NCBI RefSeq assembly: GCF_000737765.1
Contig: NZ_JPRI01000009.1
Location: 50,330 to 114,329 of the forward strand
Origin: Chryseobacterium vrystaatense
Lineage (GTDB): Bacteria > Bacteroidota > Bacteroidia > Flavobacteriales > Weeksellaceae
DNA length: 64,000 nucleotides
Direction: 5' to 3'
The notes under the pieces were generated by a model, which was not told where the DNA came from, ran no database searches, and saw nothing but the letters and a program-made list of their open reading frames with translations. Shown in pieces: positions 1-6,732 of this stretch; position 1 is the first letter of the stretch, and the number at the start of each line of letters is the position of its first letter. Both the position numbers and the translations under genes were made by a program.

Positions 1-183
1 GATTACCGCAATGATCCTATGAAAAGTGAAAGGCAGTTGATGGCCCAGGGAGCCATCATTGAGATAAGAGACAACTCAGGCAAAGTTGTAGATCCGGAAA
101 AATCAAGAAGGGATCAGGAAAAGAAAATGAAAGACAACGTCAAAAGGCAAAACAATATCCTGGAATTTGACCTTTTAGAATAA
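1..183 (+). CDS. C-terminal end of an unidentified protein
   Basis: The first reading frame is open from the window edge to a TAA at 181-183, giving 60 residues that begin DYRNDPMKSERQL and end NILEFDLLE. The segment is highly charged, with many Lys, Arg, Glu and Asp, and has no membrane segment. I do not recognise the family and most of the gene lies outside the window. It ends just before a strong hairpin and is convergent with the aldolase gene, so the two share a terminator region. Confidence 0.6.
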   Translation, partial: DYRNDPMKSERQLMAQGAIIEIRDNSGKVVDPEKSRRDQEKKMKDNVKRQNNILEFDLLE

Positions 184-187
184 AAGA

Positions 188-217
188 AATCCCGAAACTT
201 TAGTTTCGGGATTTTTT
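188..217. terminator. Bidirectional rho-independent terminator
   Basis: An 11-bp stem (AATCCCGAAAC paired with GTTTCGGGATT) with a short loop is followed by a T-run on the plus strand and preceded by an A-run that serves the minus strand. It lies between two convergent genes. Confidence 0.85.
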
Positions 218-238
218 ATATCTGAATGATTTCAGCTG

Positions 239-892
239 TTAAGCTAATTTCTGAGAGTCTGCGATAAACTGAGCCAATCCGCTGTCTGTTAAAGGATGCT
301 TTAATAAGCTCAAGATCGGAGGAAGTGGAGAAGTGATTACATCTGCTCCGATTTTAGCACAGTCGATGATGTGCATAGAATGACGGATCGATGCAGCCAG
401 GATTTCTGTATCATACATATAGTTGTCAAAAATCAATCTGATCTCCTGGATAAGATTTAATCCGTCTGTTGAGATATCATCCAGTCTTCCTAAGAAAGGA
501 GAAACATAATTAGCCCCTGCTTTAGCAGCTAAAAGTGCCTGTCCAGCAGAGAAAATAAGTGTACAGTTCGTTTTGATCCCTTTATCAGAGAAATATTTTA
601 ATGCCTTGATACCGTCTTTGATCATTGGGATCTTTACCACGATATTAGGGTGGATCGCTGCCAGCTCATCACCTTCTTTGATCATTTCTTCGTACGTAGT
701 AGAAAGTACTTCTGCAGAAATGTCTCCGTCTACAAGTTCGCAGATCGTTTTATAATGGTTTTTGATCGCTTCGCTTCCCTGAATTCCTTCTTTTGCCATC
801 AAAGAAGGGTTGGTCGTTACACCATCTAAAATTCCAAGATCTCTTGCTTCTTTAATCTGCTCTAAATTCGCTGTGTCAATAAAAAATTTCAT
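239..892 (-). CDS. fsa: Fructose-6-phosphate aldolase/transaldolase (FSA/TalC family)
   Basis: A 217-aa cytosolic TIM-barrel enzyme of the small transaldolase family, which moves a dihydroxyacetone unit between sugar phosphates in the non-oxidative pentose phosphate pathway. The N-terminus MKFFIDTANLEQI and the TTNPSL motif (about residues 26-31) are family hallmarks. The Schiff-base lysine is Lys87 in VVKIPM. Residue 61 in ISAEVLS is Glu. True FSA enzymes carry Gln at this place and transaldolases carry Glu, so transaldolase activity is more likely than free aldolase activity (inference). Length is normal. A -7 element lies 24 bp upstream of the start. Confidence 0.92.
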   Translation of the reverse strand: MKFFIDTANLEQIKEARDLGILDGVTTNPSLMAKEGIQGSEAIKNHYKTICELVDGDISAEVLSTTYEEMIKEGDELAAIHPNIVVKIPMIKDGIKALKYFSDKGIKTNCTLIFSAGQALLAAKAGANYVSPFLGRLDDISTDGLNLIQEIRLIFDNYMYDTEILAASIRHSMHIIDCAKIGADVITSPLPPILSLLKHPLTDSGLAQFIADSQKLA

Positions 893-915
893 TTTGTTTG
901 ATAGATTTATTCCTG

Positions 916-923
916 CAAAGATA
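916..923 (-). promoter_or_regulatory. -7 promoter element of the transaldolase gene
   Basis: On the minus strand this reads TATCTTTG, a perfect match to the Bacteroidota TAnnTTTG element, 24 bp before the start codon. No convincing -33 TTTG was found at the usual distance. Confidence 0.6.
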
Positions 924-959
924 ATGAATCCCTTTGTGAGTGGAAAATTTTAATTTTGG

Positions 960-1001
960 TTAGATGTTAGATGTTAGATGTTAGATGTTAGATGTTAGAT
1001 G
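960..1001. repeat. Six tandem copies of the 7-mer TTAGATG
   Basis: Six perfect, head-to-tail copies of TTAGATG lie in the divergent intergenic region between the aldolase and YdeI-like genes. It is a simple-sequence tract prone to slippage. It does not lie in a reading frame. Confidence 0.95.
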
Positions 1002-1065
1002 TGGCGGGAAAAACTTAAAGGAAGCTCATGATCTTTTAATCTGCCTCTTTTTCGCGGTAAAATAT

Positions 1066-1073
1066 TAACTTTG
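1066..1073 (+). promoter_or_regulatory. -7 promoter element TAACTTTG
   Basis: Perfect TAnnTTTG match ending 6 bp before the ATG at 1080. With the usual spacing the transcript would begin at or within a few bases of the start codon, so the mRNA may be leaderless. It overlaps an upstream in-frame TTG at 1071 and therefore argues against that codon as the start. Confidence 0.6.
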
Positions 1074-1079
1074 TTAGAC

Positions 1080-1568
1080 ATGAAAGACAATAGTTTTACA
1101 GCAGTACTGGAGATTATAGGCATCAATCCTTTTGTTTTCGTTCCCGATGAGATCCTGGACGGTATTTTCATTGCTGCAGGGAAAGACAAAAGTCCTATAC
1201 CTGTAAAGGGCACCGTAAACGGAAAGGAATTTAAGCAGAACCTGATGAAGTATTTAGGGGAATGGAGATTGTATGTCAATCTTCTCATGCTGAAAAATTC
1301 GCCCAAAAGAATAGGAGAGACTATTGAGGTTTCCATAGAATATGATGCTTCAGACAGAAGTATTTCCATTCACCCAAAACTGGATGAAGCTATTAAAGCC
1401 AGTCCTGTAGCCACGAAGAATTTTGAAAATCTGATCCCATCAAGAAAAAACGAACTGATCCGATACATCAATAATCTGAAAACGGATAGCAGCATAGAAA
1501 GAAATATCGGGAAAATCATCCGCCATTTGCATGGTGAAACAGATTTTTTTGGAAAAAGAATTAATTAA
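1080..1568 (+). CDS. YdeI/OmdA-like protein with DUF1905 domain
   Basis: A protein of 162 aa (from the ATG at 1080) with two recognisable parts. Residues about 5-80 match the DUF1905 fold (segments such as DGIFIAAGKDKSPIPVKGTV). The C-terminal part, with SPVATKNFENLIPSRKNELIRY, is the YdeI/OmpD-associated helical domain. Family members are often labelled bacteriocin-protection proteins, but the biochemical role is not settled. The TTG at 1071 is in frame but sits inside the -7 element, so I start at 1080. Two immunity-like genes follow on the same strand, which may be more than chance. Confidence 0.75.
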   Translation: MKDNSFTAVLEIIGINPFVFVPDEILDGIFIAAGKDKSPIPVKGTVNGKEFKQNLMKYLGEWRLYVNLLMLKNSPKRIGETIEVSIEYDASDRSISIHPKLDEAIKASPVATKNFENLIPSRKNELIRYINNLKTDSSIERNIGKIIRHLHGETDFFGKRIN

Positions 1569-1596
1569 AGATAAATTGCTATTAAATATAAAGACA

Positions 1597-2316
1597 ATGG
1601 CCCAAAATGATTTTGAAAATTTTAAACAAGAGGTAAGTTGGTTGATCGGACAAAATGATAGCGTTGAAATCAGACCTGTCATTAGTAAAACTTTTAGTCC
1701 CGAATTTATCAGGACATTTCCAACTTTATACCAACTATTGCAGCAATCTGGTTCCATTTTGAGTGTTGATATCGTAACCTCTAAAAACAAAAAATCAAAC
1801 TATTATTTATATACCTGGACGGACAGGGAAGGTTTAAAATGCGGTTGGCTGTGCAAGGCTGAACACATTCATTCAGAAATTGATGTGTTATCTGAACACC
1901 AGTTACTCTTAGGCGAAATGGGGGGAATAAGCGAAACCTATCACCATTTTGATACAGAAACTGAAATGCTGACAGATAATCAGAATTTTATTTTTATCAA
2001 ATCAGAACTCACTAAAGGTTTAGGTGATTGGAACGATTTGTATGAGCAGGTTTGTACAGATGAAAATGTAAAACAAATGGACACAACAGATTTGATTTGT
2101 TTTGCTGTAGAAGCAAACGGCAATGAGGTTTTTTATGATCCCAATACAAAACAGGTTTTCCTTTTTGCTTCCGACCATAGTTTTGAAAATGTAGAGGTTT
2201 TAAATGGTCAGGCAGAATACACATTTTATACCATTAATGGTGTAACGACATTCGTTGATTATGTAGAAACACTTGCCGGGCAATGGTTAGAAAATGTAAT
2301 AACGGAGGATAACTAG
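1597..2316 (+). CDS. SUKH (SMI1/KNR4)-like protein, probable immunity-type
   Basis: A soluble acidic protein of 239 aa with no signal peptide. The block HQLLLGEMGGISETY followed later by LICFAVEANGNEVFYDP and a closing segment QVFLFASDHSFENV resembles the SUKH layout of a GG-containing helix followed by strands that read like FA.dg.ge.y. SUKH proteins are widespread immunity proteins against polymorphic nuclease and other toxins. The frame is open from 1531, but a start there would overlap the previous gene by 38 bp, so I prefer the ATG at 1597 (MAQNDFENF). The SUKH assignment is by eye and could be wrong. Confidence 0.6.
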   Translation: MAQNDFENFKQEVSWLIGQNDSVEIRPVISKTFSPEFIRTFPTLYQLLQQSGSILSVDIVTSKNKKSNYYLYTWTDREGLKCGWLCKAEHIHSEIDVLSEHQLLLGEMGGISETYHHFDTETEMLTDNQNFIFIKSELTKGLGDWNDLYEQVCTDENVKQMDTTDLICFAVEANGNEVFYDPNTKQVFLFASDHSFENVEVLNGQAEYTFYTINGVTTFVDYVETLAGQWLENVITEDN

Positions 2317-2382
2317 ATGCCTATATACATTGGACCAACAGAAGATGAAGTACAGACATTATTGAAAAGAAGGACAATATAA
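2317..2382 (+). CDS. Possible 21-aa peptide directly after the SUKH-like gene
   Basis: An ATG follows the preceding TAG without a gap and opens a 21-codon frame (MPIYIGPTEDEVQTLLKRRTI) that ends in TAA. The tight coupling is suggestive, but the peptide is very short and could equally be a leftover of a longer, decayed gene. No family recognised. Confidence 0.2.
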   Translation: MPIYIGPTEDEVQTLLKRRTI

Positions 2383-2483
2383 ACGCAAATGTTTTTTTTG
2401 TTGTTATTGCTTAAATCTCCATTTTCCCGAAGTCTGAGAGCTGGAGAAAAGAAAAGATAAAGTATCCGTTACACTCAATGAGA

Positions 2484-2693
2484 ATGAATAAAAATGAATT
2501 AATACAATTGGCAAAAGAAATCATGAATGCTGCCGGGAAGAGCGTGGAAGAGCATGATGAAATGTTGCAGAGATTTTTGGATAACGTACCGGATCCCAAT
2601 GCCGGTAACTTGTTTTTTTCTGTGCAATACGAAGATCTTGACGCAGAAGAAATAGTTGAAAAAGCATTGTCTTATCAACCTATTCAACTATAA
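2484..2693 (+). CDS. Colicin/pyocin-type bacteriocin immunity protein
   Basis: A 69-aa acidic protein of the colicin E/S-type pyocin immunity family (Pfam Colicin_Pyocin type). The pattern is characteristic: MNKNELIQLAKEIMNA, then an acidic helix EEHDEMLQRFLDNVPDPN, then LDAEEIVEKALSYQPIQL. Family members bind and block the DNase domain of a cognate bacteriocin in the cytoplasm. The VP.PN segment corresponds to the loop that contacts the nuclease. An ATG six bases upstream (2478) is in frame; the one at 2484 gives the usual N-terminus. There is no colicin-like nuclease gene in the window, so this is an orphan immunity gene. Confidence 0.8.
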   Translation: MNKNELIQLAKEIMNAAGKSVEEHDEMLQRFLDNVPDPNAGNLFFSVQYEDLDAEEIVEKALSYQPIQL

Positions 2694-2824
2694 CCTGTGT
2701 TGCGAAGTCATGCGGTGTATTCTATGATATAAAACAAACAAAAATAATTTCTTTAAACATAGTCCAAAGTCAGGAGGCTGAGGACTTCCAGAAAGCTCTA
2801 TATAATAGACATTCTAAATTAAAG

Positions 2825-3190
2825 TCAGGATTTTATTTTTTCAAATGCATTTTTTACTGCTTCATTAAGATCAGAGTAATATTTCTCTTTTTGTTTAGTT
2901 AATTTATTTTCAAGATCAAAACACTCCTTAATTAAAAATAAAACATCATTTAAAGACTGTAATTTAAACAATGAATAAAAATCAATTTCTAATGCTTGGC
3001 TAACTTTAATGAGAAGTTCCCAGTTAGAACTGTTTTTATATCTTTCGATTCTTCCAATTGTAGTACTATTAGATCCTACAAGTAATCCCAAATCTTCTTG
3101 TGATAGTTTTTTCTTGAGTCGTTTAACTCTGATTATACAACCAATCTGTAAACCTAAAGCATAAATTTCTTCATTACTATATTCTTTCAT
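2825..3190 (-). CDS. XRE-family helix-turn-helix regulator
   Basis: A 121-aa DNA-binding protein. Residues about 18-70 form an XRE/Cro helix-turn-helix (RVKRLKKKLSQEDLGLLVG, then STTIGRIERY as the recognition region). The C-terminal 45 residues are charged and likely form a coiled-coil dimerisation helix (ECFDLENKLTKQKEKYYSDL). A 30-bp perfect palindrome lies 28 bp upstream of its start and overlaps the -33 box of a divergent promoter. It probably controls itself and the divergent RNA (inference). Confidence 0.85.
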   Translation of the reverse strand: MKEYSNEEIYALGLQIGCIIRVKRLKKKLSQEDLGLLVGSNSTTIGRIERYKNSSNWELLIKVSQALEIDFYSLFKLQSLNDVLFLIKECFDLENKLTKQKEKYYSDLNEAVKNAFEKIKS

Positions 3191-3217
3191 ATAGTAAAAA
3201 TTGAAATATTAAATAAT

Positions 3218-3247
3218 ATTATTCGATACAAATTTGTATCGAATAAT
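3218..3247. promoter_or_regulatory. 30-bp perfect palindrome, likely XRE operator
   Basis: Two 15-bp arms meet at 3232/3233; each half reads ATTATTCGATACAAA or its complement. It lies between the XRE gene and the divergent RNA and contains the TTTG used as the -33 box of the plus-strand promoter, so a bound repressor would block that promoter. Confidence 0.8.
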
Positions 3248-3264
3248 TATTTTTACTACATTTG
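3233..3264 (+). promoter_or_regulatory. Strong promoter: TTTG, 20 bp, TACATTTG
   Basis: TTTG at 3233-3236 and TACATTTG at 3257-3264 match both Bacteroidota promoter boxes with near-ideal spacing. Expected transcription start is about 3269-3272. No gene begins nearby; the first thing transcribed is a hairpin-rich segment. Confidence 0.75.
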
Positions 3265-3269
3265 TAAAA

Positions 3270-3510
3270 TAAGCTACAATAAAGTAGCTTTGCGATACTT
3301 CAAAGAAATATAGAAGCTATTGCTTAGAATCTTGTAATAGAAAACTGGTAATTTTTAAAGCAACAAGGTGATAAGTAGGAAGCTCACGACCTAGGCGTGG
3401 GTTCTCCTTATCTGTTGCACGGTATACCAGTACCTCTATTACAGATATTGTAGAGTCCCATGCCGTTTTTATTTTCATGAAGTTCTGCTTTTCTACAATT
3501 CCCTTTTTCT
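3270..3510 (+). ncRNA. Candidate structured non-coding RNA of about 240 nt
   Basis: No reading frame of note is present, but pairing is extensive. A 5' hairpin AAGCTAC (3271-3277) pairs with GTAGCTT (3284-3290). A long stem follows: 3333-3340 with 3436-3443, 3344-3350 with 3425-3431, 3360-3365 with 3413-3418, 3370-3375 with 3407-3412, and 3381-3388 with 3396-3403, closing on loop ACCTAGG, which contains the self-complementary CCTAGG. A last stem, 3447-3454 with 3492-3499, is followed by a T-run at 3504-3508 and may terminate transcription. The promoter upstream is near-consensus. I cannot assign it to a known RNA family. 6S-Flavo RNA and a retron-like RNA are alternatives, although no reverse transcriptase lies nearby. 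Confidence 0.65.
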
Positions 3511-3547
3511 AAGTTTGCTCACAACATAAAGTATCTTGTATGTTACA

Positions 3548-3790
3548 ATGGGGGTGTACAATCCATTGCGGCCTTTGGGCTTTCAGAAAAACACAAATTC
3601 TATTAATATCCAATTTTTGGTTTGTATGGGCGGAAGTCTGCGCATAGGCCGGACTTCCTCCTTTGCAGCCAGTAAAATTGCATTGCAGAAAGCAAAAAGT
3701 ATTTAGCTACAGAAGAATCAGATAAAGTTCAGCAAATACCCGTATCGTGGATTTTTCATGATGCATAAACCATTATGCCCAATCCGGTAA
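3548..3790 (+). other. Open frame of 80 codons broken by one amber codon, or further structured RNA
   Basis: A frame starting MGVYNPLRPLGFQ runs 52 codons to TAG at 3704-3706, then stays open as LQKNQIKFSKYPYRGFFMMH and on to TAA at 3788-3790. It could be a broken small gene or a readthrough peptide. The same DNA is rich in hairpins: CAATGG 3546-3551 with CCATTG 3563-3568, GGAAGTC 3632-3638 with GACTTCC 3652-3658, and GCATAA 3763-3768 with TTATGC 3773-3778. The start codon lies inside the first of these, so an untranslated structured RNA is equally possible. Confidence 0.35.
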
Positions 3791-3845
3791 AAACAATAAA
3801 TCATAAGAAGAAACAATCAGAATCACATTATAAAAATACAAACTC

Positions 3846-4367
3846 ATGAAAAAGAACATAACAGACTTTCAGTGCCCGTACTGGGCAGTGGGTAAGAAGC
3901 CTTCTGGGTTGCAGCTGATGGAGAAATTCTTCCAGTCCAATGATCTGGCAGCCTCTAAAGAAAGATTAAACAGCATTATGAATTATGCTGTCAAAAGGAA
4001 TATCAGGATAAAACAAGATCCTTCCGTCATCCTTCTTTTTCGTCAGTCGATGCAGTCGTTGGTCCGTGCAGGATATCTTATCACATTGAAGAAAAAGAAA
4101 GGGATTACCAATACTCCGTTGCAAAATAATTCTGCACTGCTTCCCGGCTTGCTTTCAGAGAAGGAATTCCAAAACCCTCTACTGGTTTTTAAAAATGCAT
4201 TCAAAGAATACAGCATAGAAGAGTTCGATTATTTTATGTCCGGGATGATCTATTTCTCACTGGGAATTTACGACCATGTCCCGGAAAGAAATATGGTGAG
4301 TCCGTATATTCATCTTACTAAGATGCTGGATGCAGCGCACCTTATTCTTGAGAGGAGAGCGAAATAA
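3846..4367 (+). CDS. Uncharacterised 173-aa protein downstream of the structured RNA
   Basis: A soluble, basic protein with no signal peptide or membrane segment. The N-terminal half (residues 1-90) is Lys/Arg-rich, with LNSIMNYAVKRNIRIKQDPS and SLVRAGYLITLKKKKGITN, and could bind nucleic acid. The C-terminal half (about 100-173) looks like a helical bundle with SIEEFDYFMSGMIYFSLG. I do not recognise the family. It is the first complete gene after the XRE-controlled RNA on the same strand and may be its functional partner, but this rests on position alone. Confidence 0.7.
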   Translation: MKKNITDFQCPYWAVGKKPSGLQLMEKFFQSNDLAASKERLNSIMNYAVKRNIRIKQDPSVILLFRQSMQSLVRAGYLITLKKKKGITNTPLQNNSALLPGLLSEKEFQNPLLVFKNAFKEYSIEEFDYFMSGMIYFSLGIYDHVPERNMVSPYIHLTKMLDAAHLILERRAK

Positions 4368-4376
4368 ATAATGAAG

Positions 4377-4427
4377 AATTAAAAATTAAAAATTAAAAAT
4401 GAATAATGAATAGTGAATAGTGAATAG
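4377..4427. repeat. Two adjacent short tandem repeat tracts
   Basis: Three copies of an AATTAAAA-like unit (4378-4400) are followed by three perfect copies of TGAATAG (4407-4413, 4414-4420, 4421-4427). The tract is AT-rich, non-coding, and lies between the unknown 173-aa gene and the JAMM-like lipoprotein. Confidence 0.85.
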
Positions 4428-4540
4428 AAATTTTATGATAATTAGTAACAATGAGTCAATACAATACATCACTCAAAATAGAATTACATTAAAATTTTAA
4501 AAAAATATAATATATTTAAAACTGATAAAAACAAACACAT

Positions 4541-5905
4541 ATGATGAAAAATTTAGTTACTCGGCTTTTATTGCTGATGACCGTTTCCTTTTCTCTCAAT
4601 TCCTGTAGGACGGATGAGATTATAATAACTACAGAACAGACCCAAAAAGAAAAAATTGCTTTTTTTGAACGTCTTGAAAAAGATCAAACTCTTTCCCGAA
4701 ATGTTTCACCCAACTATGCAGTTCCTTTCGGAAATTCTATGCTTGCATTCTTTAAAAACTATCCAGAAAAGAAAAAAGAGCTTGAGAATAAATATGGAAC
4801 TGTAGACCTAAAAATATCCTCACAGGACTTGGATTTGGACAATGGAAGGAAACTTTTGATGTTTCCGATGCTTACCGATGGAAAGGTTACTGCTGTTATA
4901 GGTGGAATAATTAATTCTGAAAGAGACTATCTGTATTTTGATGCATATCAGGAGGGACACCCTGACCGTTCTTATCTTATTAAAACATTTCAGGAGTACT
5001 ATGATAGCAAGGCAGTTTCCAAAAACGACAGTAATAATCCCACTGATGTGGGTGATGTTATCATTATCGTTAAGAAACCACAATTAATACAGCCTGATCC
5101 ATGGGATAATGGAGGTGGTATTGGACATGATATGGATGGTGGACCTAGTGAGTATACCAACGGTGAAGGTGGAGGTGGAGGTGGAAATACTAATCCAAAT
5201 ACTCCGACTACAAATCCCTGTGAAAAGGCTCAAGACGGAAATAATGCAGCAAATGTAATCTCGGAAAGCTCTGAGTTTAATGATAAAAAAGCTATAGCCA
5301 CAAACGGAATTACCAATCCTGGACCTGAAAAAGGTTATGTATTTGGAAAAGATGCAAATGGAAATTTGAAAACAGGTGATGTTAAAACAGGAACAAGCAG
5401 TACTGTAAGTCTTCCTGCAACAGACCCTAATTTCACTGTTACAGGAAGCGTGCATACGCATACTGGATTGGATAGTTTTGACAGTTTTTCTCCTTTAGAC
5501 TTCTACGGTATGGGGGCTAACCAGCAAGCGAATCCAAATTACAACCTGATGTTTGTGTTTGGAGCTACGGGAGCAGAGTATAGTTTAGTAATTACCGACC
5601 CTGTAAAACTTAAAAACTTTATAAGTATTTATAAACTAGCTACGAGTATAGGGGAAGATAACGGATGGATAAATGGCAGTTCCATTGAAAAAGATTTTAT
5701 GCATGTATTAGATACATTTGTTTCACAAGGTAAAACATTGGATAATGCATATGTTCTAGCTAATGCTTATGTATTGACAAAATATGATACAGGAATGGCA
5801 ATAAGCAAAAAGGACACAGATGGAAAGTTTAAAACCATATTTGTGAAAGAGAAAAGTAATTCCCATAATACTAGCTACAACCAAACTACTGACTGTAATT
5901 TATAA
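4541..5905 (+). CDS. Lipoprotein with C-terminal JAMM-like (DUF4329-like) domain
   Basis: A 454-aa exported protein. Residues 1-22 form a lipoprotein signal ending in LNSC, so it should be lipid-anchored. Residues about 40-180 are a globular region without recognised family. A Gly-, Asn- and Thr-rich linker (about 188-230) leads to a C-terminal domain with GSVHTHTGLDSFDSFSPLDF. This gives His305-x-His307, Ser317 and Asp320, the metal-binding pattern of JAMM/MPN+ isopeptidases as found in DUF4329-type domains of polymorphic toxins. Two ATG codons stand in tandem (4541, 4544). The domain could be a toxin or a peptidase; two paralogous small secreted proteins follow within 10 bp, as expected for a toxin with immunity genes (inference). 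Confidence 0.75.
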   Translation: MMKNLVTRLLLLMTVSFSLNSCRTDEIIITTEQTQKEKIAFFERLEKDQTLSRNVSPNYAVPFGNSMLAFFKNYPEKKKELENKYGTVDLKISSQDLDLDNGRKLLMFPMLTDGKVTAVIGGIINSERDYLYFDAYQEGHPDRSYLIKTFQEYYDSKAVSKNDSNNPTDVGDVIIIVKKPQLIQPDPWDNGGGIGHDMDGGPSEYTNGEGGGGGGNTNPNTPTTNPCEKAQDGNNAANVISESSEFNDKKAIATNGITNPGPEKGYVFGKDANGNLKTGDVKTGTSSTVSLPATDPNFTVTGSVHTHTGLDSFDSFSPLDFYGMGANQQANPNYNLMFVFGATGAEYSLVITDPVKLKNFISIYKLATSIGEDNGWINGSSIEKDFMHVLDTFVSQGKTLDNAYVLANAYVLTKYDTGMAISKKDTDGKFKTIFVKEKSNSHNTSYNQTTDCNL

Positions 5906-5914
5906 AAATTTAGA

Positions 5915-6319
5915 ATGAAAAATATATTTAAAATCTTTAGCATTACCATATTATTTTTGACCAGTACTAAAATTAATGCACAATTAGATACCCTAAGTTA
6001 CTTAAAGCAATTTGAGGATAATAAATCCCAATACATAAATAAACCCATGTCATATTTATTAGGAAACATGGCTCAAATACAACCAAAAACGATTTGGCCT
6101 GTTCCTGTAACCAATAAAAAATCAGTCATTCGAGAATCCAGATTAAAATTCTCTGACCTCGGTTATAGTAATACTATTACAATGCGAATCACTTGGCAAG
6201 AAGAAATACCTTATTCTCAGGTAGATTATTACCAGAAAAAAAATAACTTCTATTTTACTACTGATGAAAGAGTATTTTATGGGAGTAAAATAGTAAAAGA
6301 TATTATGGTATATCGGTAA
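5915..6319 (+). CDS. Small secreted protein, first of a tandem paralogue pair
   Basis: A 134-aa protein with a Sec signal peptide (cleavage near KINAQ, residue 23) and a mature part ending NNFYFTTDERVFYGSKIVKD. No known domain recognised. It starts 9 bp after the JAMM-like lipoprotein and ends 1 bp before its paralogue, so all three are co-transcribed. Periplasmic location and tight linkage suggest a partner or immunity role for the lipoprotein, without direct proof. Confidence 0.75.
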   Translation: MKNIFKIFSITILFLTSTKINAQLDTLSYLKQFEDNKSQYINKPMSYLLGNMAQIQPKTIWPVPVTNKKSVIRESRLKFSDLGYSNTITMRITWQEEIPYSQVDYYQKKNNFYFTTDERVFYGSKIVKDIMVYR

Positions 6320-6320
6320 G

Positions 6321-6731
6321 ATGAAAAATATCTGTAAAATCTTTAGCATTGTCTTGTTATTTTTGACCAGCACTAAAATTAATGCACAATTAGATACTTT
6401 AAATTATTTAAAACAATTTGAAGCTAACAAGGCACAATATGTCAATAAACCATTTTCTTTTTTATTAGGGCAAATGACCAAGATACAACCAAAAACGGTA
6501 TGGTTCGTTCCTGTTACTAGTAAAAAGAATGTTACCAAAGAATCTATTTTTAATTTTTGTAATATAGATTATAGCTTTCACAATGCGATCACATTACGCA
6601 TTACATGGCAGGAAGAAATTCCTAGAAGTCAAACAAAATATTATGAGCAGAAAAATAACTTCTATTTTACTACTGAAGAAAGAGTATTTTATGGGAGTAA
6701 AATAGTAAAAGATATTATGGTATATCGGTAA
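6321..6731 (+). CDS. Small secreted protein, second tandem paralogue
   Basis: A 136-aa protein closely related over its whole length to the preceding gene. The signal peptides are nearly the same, the segments RITWQEEIP and RVFYGSKIVKDIMVYR are shared exactly, and the middle of the protein diverges most (residues 60-95). The final stretch of DNA coding for the C-terminus is almost identical in the two genes, which points to recent duplication or gene conversion. It ends in TAA directly before a third, broken copy. Confidence 0.75.
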   Translation: MKNICKIFSIVLLFLTSTKINAQLDTLNYLKQFEANKAQYVNKPFSFLLGQMTKIQPKTVWFVPVTSKKNVTKESIFNFCNIDYSFHNAITLRITWQEEIPRSQTKYYEQKNNFYFTTEERVFYGSKIVKDIMVYR

Positions 6732-6732
6732 G

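Noticed and set aside
960..1001. CRISPR-like array
   Set aside because: The unit is a 7-bp head-to-tail repeat with no spacers and no cas genes.
1071..1079. TTG start for the YdeI-like gene
   Set aside because: The TTG is part of the -7 promoter element, so it would not be within the transcript.
995..1369. Long minus-strand frame opposite the YdeI-like gene
   Set aside because: It runs antisense to a gene with recognisable domains and encodes nothing known.
3270..3510. Retron-type RNA
   Set aside because: The fold is retron-like in that long arms pair, but no reverse transcriptase gene is found in the flanking 5 kb.
3270..3510. SRP RNA or tmRNA
   Set aside because: The conserved SRP apical motif and a tmRNA tRNA-like end with CCA are not present.
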